Of a DNA stretch of 64,000 nt, positions 52,154 to 62,220 are shown piece by piece. Position 1 is the first letter of the stretch; the number at the start of each line of letters is the position of its first letter. Both the position numbers and the translations under genes were made by a program. The notes below the pieces were generated by a model, which ran no database searches, had not been told where the DNA came from, and was given only the letters and a program-made list of their open reading frames with translations. Source of the DNA: Taeniopygia guttata (lineage: Eukaryota; Chordata; Aves; Passeriformes; Estrildidae); assembly GCF_048771995.1 (NCBI RefSeq), contig NC_133036.1, positions 19,503,001 to 19,567,000 on the forward strand. Reading direction: 5' to 3'.

Positions 52154-52887
52154 AGTCTGAACTCACCTACCCACCCCAGAACAAGTCTCTCTAGGATTAG
52201 CTCCGAAATTTCAGCAGGGAGGCATGGCAAGTGTGCTTTATGACCCATTCATCTGCTGCCCATAAAATTTTAAACACTGCCTGATGACCAGTTTCCCCTT
52301 CTGCACTGCCTAATTAAACAAAACAAACAAAAAACCTTCATCAAGCTGTGCGGTTTTTTCTCTTTAAGAAAAGTGCCAGATAAGTTCCCTTAACCCAAAT
52401 AAAACCCATAATTATTCTTCCCTGTCCCAGCACAGGCCAGGCTGTGATGTCCCTGAGCCACCAGCACAGAAATGATCTCACCCAGCTGACAAGTGCAGAG
52501 ATCCAACAGGAGCAGTGTGAGCCAGTCCCTCAGGATAAACACAAGGAGCTGCAAAAATGGCAAGTGTTCTGCTGGACAGGGACAATTTGAAGGTCAAGTC
52601 CTCACCACAGATACAAGAAGGGAAAACATTTTTTCATGTCACACCACGTTTTGTAACCTCAAGAGAAATTGACACCTGGGATTCTTCCCTTTCTACCTTC
52701 TGTGGATGTGCAGAGCACACAGCATCAGTGAGACAAACCTGACAAAACCCCCAGGTGTGCACAGCTCTGCCTCTGGTTCTCATTGCAACTACAGCTCTGA
52801 ACGGAACCTCTGCTCAACTTAACATCAAAAAACTCTTCCTCAATTTTAGACAAGTATCTTCTGGAAGAAATCAGTCCCAAACAATTT

Positions 52888-52889
<2 letters not shown>

Positions 52890-52924
<35 letters not shown>
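52890..52924. repeat. Poly-T run of 35
   Basis: An uninterrupted run of 35 thymines (an A tail if read on the minus strand). I recognise no SINE or processed transcript ending at it. The exact length may be affected by sequencing. Confidence 0.97.
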
Positions 52925-52927
<3 letters not shown>

Positions 52928-54503
52928 TCTCCAAGAACAGATAAATGCTCAGAATTAAAGGGAACAAAGTTAAGCCTCAAAGACTAAGTACATGAACACT
53001 TACCTTACTACTGGTCTATTGCAATTCAAGGATTTATTGGTTTTGTAGGTATTGTAGGCGGTTTTGCATTATTTTAAGACAATTACAACATTTTGAATGT
53101 TACAGTGAGGCTTTAGCTGCTGATGAACATGTACATATCAAAATTAAAATAACTTTCTCTAAGTGTCAAATTAACTAAAGCCCAGTTTGGATATTTTGGC
53201 CAGTGAACTCATGTCCCCTGTGCTACCTGGTTAATTTAATGGAATAAATAGTGTCAAGATGTCTTTACTTTCATTAATTAAGAGTTGTTTTTGTTGTGGA
53301 AAGCCCCCAGAGCTATAAACACTTCAGCAAACTCAAGCTGCTTACTTCTACCCCAGGTTGAGCATTTGTGCTTTCTGACCTGGAACCTGGCATATTTCCC
53401 TAGGAGCTACATTCCAGTGCAGCAACCAAAACATAGCCTTTCATCCATTTAATAAAGACTAGTTTTAAGTGTGAAAGGAGTATTTTTACTTACAAAAACA
53501 GTGATTCCCCCCTCACCAACTACAAAAAAACATACAAAAAAAAAGACCCTCTCCCAACTCCAACTACATTATGGATGTCTGAATACTTATATATAAATAA
53601 GCATAATAAGTTAGGAGTTCTGAAGTTGTATTTGAGCTCAAGGTGTAAGTTTTAGGGAAGAAAATAGTATTTTTCTTAGTATTTACATCCATGCTTAACC
53701 TTAGATATTTTATTTAAAAGCCATAATGCCCATAATTTTAAGACACAGAATTTGTGTGACTACTGTTGACTATTACTTCTCTTACTACCTGAAATTATGT
53801 TTATTCCAACAGATTTTAAATTTTGCAGGATTTGCATCTAAATGTTCTCAGAAATCTTCACATCATCGAGCTTGCAGGAGCAGGTTAATGCAGTTAGTTT
53901 GCTCACATAAAAATTTTTGACTCTCCAAGTCACAAAATACTACTTTTATTAGTGCCAGTTAGCTCTGATTGCACTAATTAATGAAGCAATTAAGAGATGA
54001 AAATACCTACGATCCTGTTCAAATTAGTACAATTTTCCTCACCAGAAGTGTATGGTGTACACATTACTGAGAATTTGGAGTGACCAAATCTGGAACTTTG
54101 TTAAAATACATTGGACAGAAAACACAATTGAATTGCTGTCAATTCAGGCAATTTCAGGGTGCAGTAAGTTGTTGAACTCATACAACTTACTGTGGTTGTA
54201 GTGGGAGAATTCATCACAGAACATTTCGCTGTGTGTACACTGTCACAGTTCAGCACAACCTTTAATTTCTGCTGTGACTTTAAAACATTATTATTTCCTG
54301 AGTAAATATGCACACCTAATACTGCAGAGAATTGAGACTGAAAGGAATGGCAAGAAAACACAATATTCCAGCACAGTGTATACTTTATTCCATTTGAGCA
54401 GCTCTTCAGAGCTGAAGATCCCTCAGGCTCGTTGGCAGAATCCCCCTCATTTTGATCAGGTACAGTTCTTTTGGATCACCTGGTCCCAGATGTCAGAGAC
54501 CAC

Positions 54504-54567
54504 GAAAGGACAGTATTGTCACCTTGTTCTTATGTGAAAGGACAGTATTGTCACCTTGTTCTTATGT
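54504..54567 (+). repeat. Perfect 32-bp tandem duplication
   Basis: A 32-bp unit beginning GAAAGGACAG and ending CTTATGT occurs twice head to tail without mismatch, so the duplication is recent. It immediately precedes the cysteine-rich exon candidate at 54571. Confidence 0.98.
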
Positions 54568-54570
54568 GAG

Positions 54571-54747
54571 CATGGAAGTGGAAACGACTCTCAGTGCTCA
54601 TGTGGCTCCAGTGCTCAGCTGTTTGATGGGGTGAATGATACAGGCCGGTGCCACTGCAGCTGCTGTGGTGTGGCACCTCCAGCTGGCTGCTCCTGTCCCC
54701 TGTGTGACAGCTACAGACACAGAGAGTGGATGTCCAGGGGCTCTGTG
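54571..54747 (+). other. Cysteine-rich exon candidate, unidentified
   Basis: The stretch is exactly 177 bases (59 codons), with a TATGTGAG acceptor-like junction before it and a good donor (GTG/GTAAGA) after it. Its reading frame encodes eight to ten closely spaced cysteines (CSC, CHCSCC, CSCPLC), reminiscent of zinc-binding or disulfide-rich modules. The upstream pyrimidine tract is poor and part of a recent 32-bp duplication. I recognise no family. It may be chance, because TGC/TGT-rich GC sequence produces such patterns. Confidence 0.2.
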
Positions 54748-55029
54748 GTAAGAATCCACAGCTCTGTCACCTCACAGTCCCGGGCTATCAGCTGAGAATA
54801 TAAAACCCAGTGCTCTGATAAGAATGCCAAGTAACACCTTGCTTACCTGAAGGTTGCCTTCGACACGTGCTTGGCATGTCAGAGAATCAGCTTTGCCTTT
54901 CAGAGTCCTCAGACATTTCTACATGGGTGGACTTTTCACCCTGGGGTTTTCTCATCCTAATTCACCCTCATTAGTCCTAGTTCACAGTCATTTTGGGGAG
55001 GGGGAGGAGTTTCTGGCAAATTCCCGTCT

Positions 55030-55220
55030 TTCCCTGTGTGCCTGCCCAGGGCAGTGGTGGAGTCACCGTACCTGGAGACATTTAAAGCCAGGTGGATATG
55101 GTGCTTAGGGACATGGTTTAGTGGTGGCCTTGGCAGTGCTGGGGTAACAGCTCGAGTCAATCTTAGGGATTCTAAGTATGGGTGGATTGCCTTGACTGAC
55201 AGCAACAAATTCCAGGGAAT
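55030..55220 (+). mobile_element. CR1 LINE 3' fragment, plus strand
   Basis: The recognisable order is GGGCAGTGGTGGAGTCACCG, CCTGGAGACATTTAAAG, GGGACATGGTTTAGTGGTGG, a TTGGCAGTGCTGGG block, and finally ATCTTAGGGATTCTAAGT. This matches the 3' UTR of an avian CR1 subfamily. Moderately diverged; edges approximate. Confidence 0.88.
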
Positions 55221-57293
55221 ATGTAGCTGAATCCATGAGTTGTATTTAAAAAAATCAACCAACCAAACCAAACTTTTACTTAGTTTAACATTATCCTTTT
55301 TCACCACAGAGAATTATAGTGCTGTATGCAAAAACTGAGCAAATCTACCATGGAATGGGAAATAACTTTTTGATTTTCAGACACGTTCCCCAAAACAATC
55401 ACTACCAATTTGCAGGTGCAGTTACAACCTACACACAACATCTCCAGGAGTTACACTTGAAAAAGTGCCACAGTGCCTCTTTGAAGAGAAGAGCTGGGTA
55501 TCGCCACTGGATGGTGAAAGGAACAGAACTTTGTATTTATTTTATGACTAGACACTTACTGCTTTACTACTCTACTCTTGCAGCAGCAGTTTGGCTCTAC
55601 ATTAAATGTTTTCTAGACTATCTTCATGAGACAAGTCTCAGTTCGTATTCCTTTAATAATGGTTCAGCACCTTTGTGCCTCTGGCCACACTGCTAAGTAA
55701 TTTCTCAGTTAAGAGGTAGCTGAGAAATTCTTTTTCACTACTTTATGGCTAAATTTCAAGTACTGAAGCTGCTGTAACTGATCCCACAAGAGGATTTGTA
55801 GGAGCAAACAGGGCCCAGTGAGGCCAGAAGAGTCCAGGGATGCTGCTGAGGCGCTCTCCCCTCCTCACCCCCTTGCCCTGCAGGCAGAGCAGCCCTTTCC
55901 TGAGGTTAACACAGGCCTGAACATCCCTGCCTGCCTTTCCTGGCAGAGGAAATCTCAGTCCCACAGCACCAGCCTGGGGGATGAGGGCAGGGCAGCCTTC
56001 CAAACAAGCTGGACCCCAGCACCAAGAACTTCAGCATCTGGCACAAACCCCAAGTCTGCCTGCAGCCCTCACCACCCAGAGCTCAGATATCCTGAGGTAA
56101 ATCCTGGTTTGCTGGTATCAAGGGGAACATCTACTCATTGAATCTGCCTTCAGGTTGAATGGCTGGATGTATTCCAAAATGCACTAGACAAATAAATAAC
56201 AGTAATTTCAGAAGTTTTTTTAGGGATGCATTGAGTGATTGCAATTGTAGCACTGAATCCTGAATAGTCAAAAGCAAGAATATTTTTTCAACAGTTTTAG
56301 CTTCCTTCTCCTTCTAATCCTATCTTCAAAACAGACTTTTAAATGCCTGAAAAAAGCACTAAGAAATTTTATATTTAAGGAAAAGTACACAAAGGGCCCC
56401 AAATCCAAAAATGCTACCAGGCTAAGCCCCAAGACCTTGTCTACTTAAGGTCTTGAGGAAAAAAATACCTTTTTCATCTGCTAAAGTGTAGGAGGATAAT
56501 GCTTTTAAGTGAATTTAAGAAAAAAAAAGCATTATTTTTATTTGCTCTTCTGCACCCACACAAGTTCTTACTCAGCAGCAAAGAACAGTAAACAGGTCTA
56601 TATTCTCAGTGTGTACATCCTTGTGGGAAACAGTTCCTGTTGAGTGTAAACAAGGAAGAGGCACCAGAGAACACCATATGTAAAAGCTAATCTGCAAGCT
56701 TGGACAGCACTCTGGAAAGCTCAGTATAAAGGAAAACCATTGTAAAAAACACTTTTGTGTATGTTCAGAGACTAAAACATACATTCATTAGGGAAAATAA
56801 CTCTGTACCTCTAAGGAGAAACAAGAATGAAAGATTAAACCTATTTTGGAGAAGTATCAGCACTGTTATTTCTTCTTAGTTAAATCTGGAGAGAAAGGTG
56901 CTCTCTTTTGCTGTATTTACTTTTAGGTGTATTTTTGAACTTCTAGATCTGACAAACAACTTAAATTATCAATACTTTAATAAAGAGTACATTGTTTAAG
57001 CAAATGACTCAAATGCTTAAGTCTAGTACTGTTAAATCCTGAACAGGAAACTTTGAAGACCCTTGTGTTTGAACTCTAAGCTGTCACACAAGTCCATACA
57101 GAGTTAAGAGAATATGAATTCCCTCTTGAAAAGAACTGCACAAGAAGCTACAATTTTTCCCTTGCTTAAAGAAGAGAATCAGGAAAGACATCTGACATTC
57201 CTAGGGCTCTTTGAACAGTCTGCTTTCATGTTGTTTTATAAATATGGGGAAATATGTTAAAATATCTGACACATCCAAAAAAGGTTTGGTTAA

Positions 57294-57717
57294 TTTATTA
57301 AATTCAGTTACAGTGCTTCAACAGGATGCTACTCGCTCTCCACAAGAACAGAGCCTGACACTCCATGCAGCTACACCTATTATCCATCTCTATTAAACTG
57401 TACCAGTCTCAGTGAAATTTGCCTTGTTTGTTCATTGGAAAGTTTTACCAGAGGTTCTCATGGAATCAGAACTGGTCCACAATCTTTATAGTTCAGTCAC
57501 ATTTCAGTGAGGTTTTATGAAAACATTTTTCTTCAGTGTATACAAACCTGGAAACCCAGGGAAATTTCACTTTTTAGAGAGTTATTTTCAAAGCCAGTAA
57601 GTAACAAAAACATTTAGGAACTTGCAGGCACTGGTAGCAGCGGCACTACGAGAGAGTGAGAGGAATGGTTCGGGATCAAAGTTCCCTAGTGATATTGAAC
57701 TGCAGCAGTGCAAGGCT
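57294..57717 (-). other. PDP2: Candidate PDP2 3' UTR with polyadenylation signal
   Basis: Downstream of the TAG stop the minus strand is AT-rich and carries no coding signal. The first canonical AATAAA on the minus strand that I find lies at 57299-57294, about 420 bases after the stop, so a short 3' UTR ending just beyond this point is plausible. Further T-rich stretches near 56.5 kb offer alternative distal signals. The end is inferred from the signal alone. Confidence 0.4.
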
Positions 57718-59322
57718 CTACTCGTGGCTCCTGTAGTAATCTTCAATACTTTCTGAGTTGAAGTACACCACAGTGACAGTGATGTCATCCCTGTACATCC
57801 TGGCCAGGTCCTCGGGCAGGGTCAGCATGGCAGCCAGCTTCTCCGGGTCGACCTCGCCGTACTCGTTGCTGCCGATCGCGTGCCGGATCAGATGGGTGGC
57901 GGTGTTCTGGTCCAGGGAGGCCAGGCCTTTGCTCTTCCTCTGCAGCAACAAGTTGTGCATGTAGCCCAAATTAACTGGTTTCTTAAAAATCAGTGGCGGT
58001 TTCTGCATGTTGAGCTCTGTAAGGTGTCCAGCAACAAGTTTTACAACCTTCTCATTACTCAGCATCTCCCATAGCCCATCTGAAGCAATAACGAGAAACT
58101 TATCCTTGCTTCTTAACTTGTGGTATGTAACTTCAGGCTCTGCAGTTAAATAAGGGGGGGTGTGGTAGTTTGGAGGAACATACTGATAAATGTTTAGAGC
58201 CTCAACATCACAGCTGTTCTCGAGAATGCTGTGTTGCAATTCTTTACTCCACTTTAATTGCACATCTCCAAAAGCTCTGGAGGGCATGAGAATCCCCAGT
58301 AATCTGTCATTCACAAATAGGGTTTTCTCCTCAGATCTAGGATGTTCTCGCTTCAATCTTCTAATTTCAAATTCATCATAGGCATTGTGGTCTCGGGTTA
58401 GAGGGAGAGTAGACCATGTTCCATCTTCTTCACGGACCCCTAAAACTGCTCTGCAATCACCGGTGTTTGCCACATGTAGGTGAACACCGTCAATGTGAGC
58501 TACACAGGCTGTGGCACCAGAAAAAGCTACTTGCAGGGCAATATTTCTCATCAACTCATTTTCCTGAGGAGCCTGAACTTCCAGTGATATGTCTGAGTCT
58601 AGCCTTTTGAATGCACAAATCATGGCTTCCTCCAAACTAAACCCCAGCTCAGTGTCCAGGTCCAGCAAGTGCTGCCAGTAAACGCGGAGGTTCTCAAAGT
58701 ACTGCGAGGCGATTTCCTGGTACTCCACATCGTTGGGATGCTTGTGCCACTGCAGGATGGGCCGCACTGGTTTCATGGCCTCCACAGCCAGCTCGATCTC
58801 CTCCAGGCTCCGGCGGGACATGAGGGACACGGCGATGTAGTGCAGCAGCCTCTCGCTCACGGCCTGGGCGCAGGCGGCGCCCGCGTGGCCGTCGAACACC
58901 CCGAACATCATCCCCGCCGTCTGCAGGCACGTGGCCGCGCTCCGCCGGTCCTCTATGGGGCTGTTGGAAGCCAGCTGGTTGCTTTCAAACCTCAGCACGG
59001 AATTGGCATTCTTGCCATTCAAATCCAGTGTTCTGTGGGATAGTTCGCCTGCTCTGAGTATGTCGTTGATTTGTGCCGGAGACAGCTGGAAAGGAAAATG
59101 TTCTTCTTCGGTGGAAGTGTGTCGGAATGCTTTGGGAAAAGAGAAAATTCTGTCTAGGCTGCAGCTCCCAGCAGGGTAGGGACATGTTTTGGAGAAAATG
59201 AGCTTCCATTTGATCTTGTTTCTATTTGGGATACAGATGGAGTACCAACGTCCTTTCCCTTGTAAAATAATGCTGCTTTTGGCTGAGTTTAAAATCCAGG
59301 ATGATACAGTTCTTGACATCAT
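57718..59322 (-). CDS. PDP2: Pyruvate dehydrogenase phosphatase catalytic subunit 2, mitochondrial (complete, single coding exon)
   Basis: The 534-residue product is a Mg/Mn-dependent PPM/PP2C serine phosphatase. The family dephosphorylates the E1-alpha subunit of the pyruvate dehydrogenase complex in the mitochondrial matrix, re-activating pyruvate to acetyl-CoA flux. Residues 1 to about 68 are rich in R, K and S and poor in acidic residues, as expected of a matrix-targeting peptide. PP2C motifs appear in order: IEDRRS (123-128), GVFDGHAG (141-148, metal-binding D144/G145), VANTGDCRA (284-292), RAFGD (349-353), ASDGLWEM (413-420, D415) and YRDDIT (510-515). PDP2 is favoured over PDP1 by the N-terminus (a SSWILNS-type start), the RHTSTEEE segment, the NIYQ segment and the C-terminal VVYFNSESIE. 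Length matches the family (about 530 residues). An in-frame TGA lies 6 bases before the first ATG. Two ATGs are adjacent; the second (59319) has A at -3 and aligns with the usual mammalian start. TAG ends the frame. No frameshift or missing catalytic residue is seen. Confidence 0.97.
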   Translation of the reverse strand: MMSRTVSSWILNSAKSSIILQGKGRWYSICIPNRNKIKWKLIFSKTCPYPAGSCSLDRIFSFPKAFRHTSTEEEHFPFQLSPAQINDILRAGELSHRTLDLNGKNANSVLRFESNQLASNSPIEDRRSAATCLQTAGMMFGVFDGHAGAACAQAVSERLLHYIAVSLMSRRSLEEIELAVEAMKPVRPILQWHKHPNDVEYQEIASQYFENLRVYWQHLLDLDTELGFSLEEAMICAFKRLDSDISLEVQAPQENELMRNIALQVAFSGATACVAHIDGVHLHVANTGDCRAVLGVREEDGTWSTLPLTRDHNAYDEFEIRRLKREHPRSEEKTLFVNDRLLGILMPSRAFGDVQLKWSKELQHSILENSCDVEALNIYQYVPPNYHTPPYLTAEPEVTYHKLRSKDKFLVIASDGLWEMLSNEKVVKLVAGHLTELNMQKPPLIFKKPVNLGYMHNLLLQRKSKGLASLDQNTATHLIRHAIGSNEYGEVDPEKLAAMLTLPEDLARMYRDDITVTVVYFNSESIEDYYRSHE

Positions 59323-59377
59323 AAGTCACTCCAAAAATGGAGCACCTTCCTTCAGTAACACAGAATTTCCTTGTAGC
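59323..59377 (-). other. PDP2: PDP2 5' UTR portion of the coding exon with splice acceptor
   Basis: Reading the minus strand toward the start codon, a T-rich tract ending in ATATTTCAG finishes at 59378. This is a good acceptor, and it puts the exon start at 59377 with 55 bases of leader before the first ATG. The leader contains an in-frame TGA, so no N-terminal extension is possible from upstream exons. Mammalian PDP2 also has its coding sequence in one exon preceded by non-coding exon(s), which agrees with this layout. Confidence 0.65.
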
Positions 59378-61860
59378 CTGAAATATAAAATGAGGAAAGG
59401 AAAAATAATTAGAAAGTTCATAAGAAGCTTTCCATATAGAAGTTCAAAAGCATATCTAGAGCTCTCAGAAACATTCAGAACTTCTTTCCAAAAGAGATTG
59501 CTATGGATAAAGGCATCTTAAAAGTGATACAATTTCCATCACTTAATTATAACCAAGGATATGACTGCTCCTTTTAACTCATCAGAAAAGAAAACTTTTA
59601 CTTTCCAGACAGAATTTTTTCCCTAATTGTGACAAGAATAGGAAGAAATGGCAACATTACAAGAAACATTATTGGAAACTGCACAAGGAAAAGCCTCATC
59701 TGACATGACACAGAACAAACAAAATTGGGACTTAAAGTGACAATTATTGCACAACTCTCAAAAAAGCCTGCTAGAGTACAACTCTATTAATAGACTGAAA
59801 ACTTCAAACCCAAGAGAAGATAAGTACTTAAACCCCACAGAAAGACTGAGAGATGTGGCCAGTTAATGATTTATGTGAATTACCATGATCCTCACAGCTA
59901 GAACAAGCCAGTCTACCTTTCCAATTCTGTTACAGCTTATAAGCTCAGCTGTTCTTTTTTTTACCTTCAAGGTCTTAACCAGCCCTCAGGCAGATAGGAT
60001 CTTTTACACAGCTGAAAGCAAATTCTACTGCTGGTTAATTAATGCTTTTTTTACAACATTGTGCACTCTGGTGCAATGAAATCTATAAGACATTGACAAC
60101 TTTTACAGGTTCAAAATTTGGCTTATTCATTTGCAAGGCAATTAGAACTAACTGCAAGGAAGAACTCTGCTGCCAACAGCACTGAAACCTTGGGCATTTC
60201 AGCAGCTGATGCTCTTCAGTTCTCATGGGGGAGGTCTTCACATTGTCTGCTGCTTTCAATAAGGTATTCCGGCTGTAGGATAGTGCTAAGGACAACCAGA
60301 CGTTCACTCACAACAGAATTTTGCCCCATGGATTTAAAAAAACCTCACTGTATGACAGCACCACACGTACAATTACTCCCAAAAGATCTCACTAGCAGCC
60401 ACTGAGAACAAGAGAGTTCTTTGTGAGGTTTCAAACACTTTGAGGCGGCCTGTGACACCATTTGCTCGGGCTAAAGACACTACATGCTGCTACAACACCA
60501 GTTTTTTAGCAGGGCACTTCACAAGAAATAACAAGAAACGGGCCAGATCAGATGAGTGGAAATGTTTCCAAGAAATCAGCAGGACGTAAAAGTCACCTTG
60601 AGCTATTCTAAACAGAAGGCCTACTGATATAACCCAAGAACTGCTGAAATCCTGTTTGGAACCCAAAGCAATGTGCCACAAAACATTTCTGAAGTGTGCT
60701 ACCCATACTTAATGCAGAAAAGAGCAGACAAGCATTCCAACAGACCCCCACCACTATGATTCTGGCGACCTGGTGAGAACAGGCAAAGACACATTATAAT
60801 TTCACTGCTGATGTTAGGAGGGGAGATGGGAAAGGTAGTGCCAGTTCACTGTCCAAGGCTCGCCTGCAGTCTGCTGGGACACTGCATCTCCCAACACACA
60901 CAATGCCTTTTGTTATCCTACAGAAAGAACACAACCAAAATAATAAGAAGACAGCTGACACTACCAACTCCAGCAACAGCTAAACCCAAAAGCACCTACA
61001 GCACAAACCAAGCCAAGGTCTGCCAGCCTTTTTCAGTCCATTCACTGTTCCGTTTTTCCTTCATTCTCTTCCTGCCCCTCTCAGCCGCATGAGATTGAAA
61101 CAAGGATGACTTTCACATACTTGATCAAAAAGCGGATTGAAACAGTGTTTTAAAGAAACGTCCCCTGTCCACACCGGCTGGCTGACAGTGCCAGGCAGTG
61201 TGGTTTTCCGCCCAGCAGCAGGGTCACTAACACCGGCTAGCCCTGCGCTCGCCTAAGGTCAGGTAGCGCTGATGAGCCCTAGAGCTCCTGCGTGCCAGCC
61301 CTGCTCACTGCGTTCCAATCCTCGGGGTCCCCCCCAGCCGCAGCCTGCAGACGGTGCTGCCCAGGACGCCCCCGGCAGCGGTGCTAATTAAAGCGGTGTG
61401 CTAAAGACCATTACGTAAGAGCCAATTATTACATAAACTCACTCCCGCTCCAGTGCCGGCACTGCCTCCCCGGGGCCGCGGTGTCCCAGCGGGGCCCGGG
61501 CCGAGCCCGGCCAGCCCGGCACGGCCCGCAGTGCCGGAGCGCACAGCGCCCGCTTTTCCCACTGGAACAACAGACACCCGTCACATTTGCATTTACAGCC
61601 CCTCTGAGATCCCCACATTCCCCTCCCTCATCCTCCGGACACTGCCCACACCCACCTCATCCCACACATATCCGGTAAACACCGACCCCTGCCCCGCCAC
61701 CTCCGCACTGCCCCAGCCGCACACACCGGCACACAGCCCGCCCCCTGCTCCCCAACACCCTGTACCCCCGCACACACCCGCCCCGCACCCTGCACACAGC
61801 CCGTGCCCCGCACACACACCCCGCACCGCCGCCGCAGCCCGAGCCCCGCACAACTCCCAC
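59378..61860 (-). other. PDP2: Inferred PDP2 5' intron
   Basis: This interval is bounded by the acceptor at 59378 and a candidate donor (AAG followed by GTGGGA) at 61861/61860 on the minus strand. Its CpG-island end is G-rich on the minus strand; the rest is ordinary AT-rich intronic sequence. I see no other exon or recognisable repeat inside it. An additional small non-coding exon cannot be excluded. Confidence 0.45.
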
Positions 61861-62125
61861 CTTCCCGCTTCCGCCAGGCCCGGCTCCACTCCCCGCTCCC
61901 CGGCACGGCTGCCCCGGCGGTGGCCGCTCTCTGCCCGCCCCGTCCCCCGCCCCCGGCGCACCCAGCGGCCGAGCAGCCGTCAGTCGAGCCCGGCGGCCCC
62001 GCGCTGCCCCCGGCGGGGCTGAGGGACGGCGCTAACCGGCAGCCCCGCGTCCAACCCGCCCCGCCGCGAGTTCCCGTCAGGACACGGCGGGCGGGGCGGC
62101 CCCGCCCCTCCGCCATGTTGTGCGC
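61861..62125 (-). other. PDP2: Candidate PDP2 first exon (non-coding, with uORF)
   Basis: The exon 3' edge is a consensus-like donor, AAG/GTGGGA, at 61861. The 5' edge is placed near the YY1-type motif at 62108-62120, where many mammalian-type TATA-less promoters initiate. An ATG inside that motif (62116 on the minus strand) opens a frame that stays open to the donor. If joined to the 59377 acceptor, the frame stops after 93 residues at 59352, before the PDP2 start. It would therefore be an upstream ORF and not part of the phosphatase. The transcription start and splice join are inferred. Confidence 0.35.
62108..62120 (-). promoter_or_regulatory. YY1-type initiator/translation-start motif
   Basis: The minus strand reads CAACATGGCGGAG, close to the YY1 core AANATGGCGGC. 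In TATA-less CpG promoters this motif is typically found just downstream of the start site, in transcription orientation. Here its orientation agrees with minus-strand PDP2 transcription. Confidence 0.6.
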
Positions 62126-62220
62126 GGCGGGCGGGGCCGCCCGGGCTGAGGGGCCCCCGCCGAGGCGCTGAGGGGCGCCGGTGGCCGCCCTGGGCAGCCC
62201 GATAAGGACGGCGAAAAGGA

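Larger units (their letters stand above)
52160..57293. other. Gene-free stretch downstream of PDP2
   Basis: Holds the 35-base poly-T run, the 32-bp duplication with the adjacent cysteine-rich exon candidate, and the CR1 fragment at 55030. A GC-richer patch at 55800-56100 has no recognised product. No gene is supported between here and the PDP2 3' end. Confidence 0.65.
61300..62220 (-). promoter_or_regulatory. PDP2: CpG-island promoter of PDP2
   Basis: GC content and CpG density rise sharply here compared with the AT-rich surroundings, with several GC boxes (GGGCGGGG on either strand, densest near 62085-62110). No TATA box is evident. It lies upstream of the only gene in the window and in the right position for its 5' exon. 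A second, divergent transcript toward the right cannot be excluded, but I see no exon there. Confidence 0.8.

Noticed and set aside
52890..52924. Poly-T run as the tail of a processed pseudogene on the minus strand
   Set aside because: No coding similarity or target-site duplication could be seen beside it.
58669..59043. Plus-strand ORF of 124 codons opposite PDP2
   Set aside because: It is an antisense shadow of the GC-rich part of the PDP2 coding exon.
57718..59322. Assignment of the phosphatase to PDP1
   Set aside because: Family knowledge of the N-terminus (SSWILNS type), the RHTSTEEE segment and the VVYFNSESIE tail fits PDP2. PDP1 has a different leader and C-terminus.
61453..62171. 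Long proline/arginine-rich and glycine/arginine-rich ORFs in the CpG island
   Set aside because: High GC lowers stop frequency, and open frames exist on both strands. Only the minus-strand uORF is kept, as a regulatory possibility rather than a protein.
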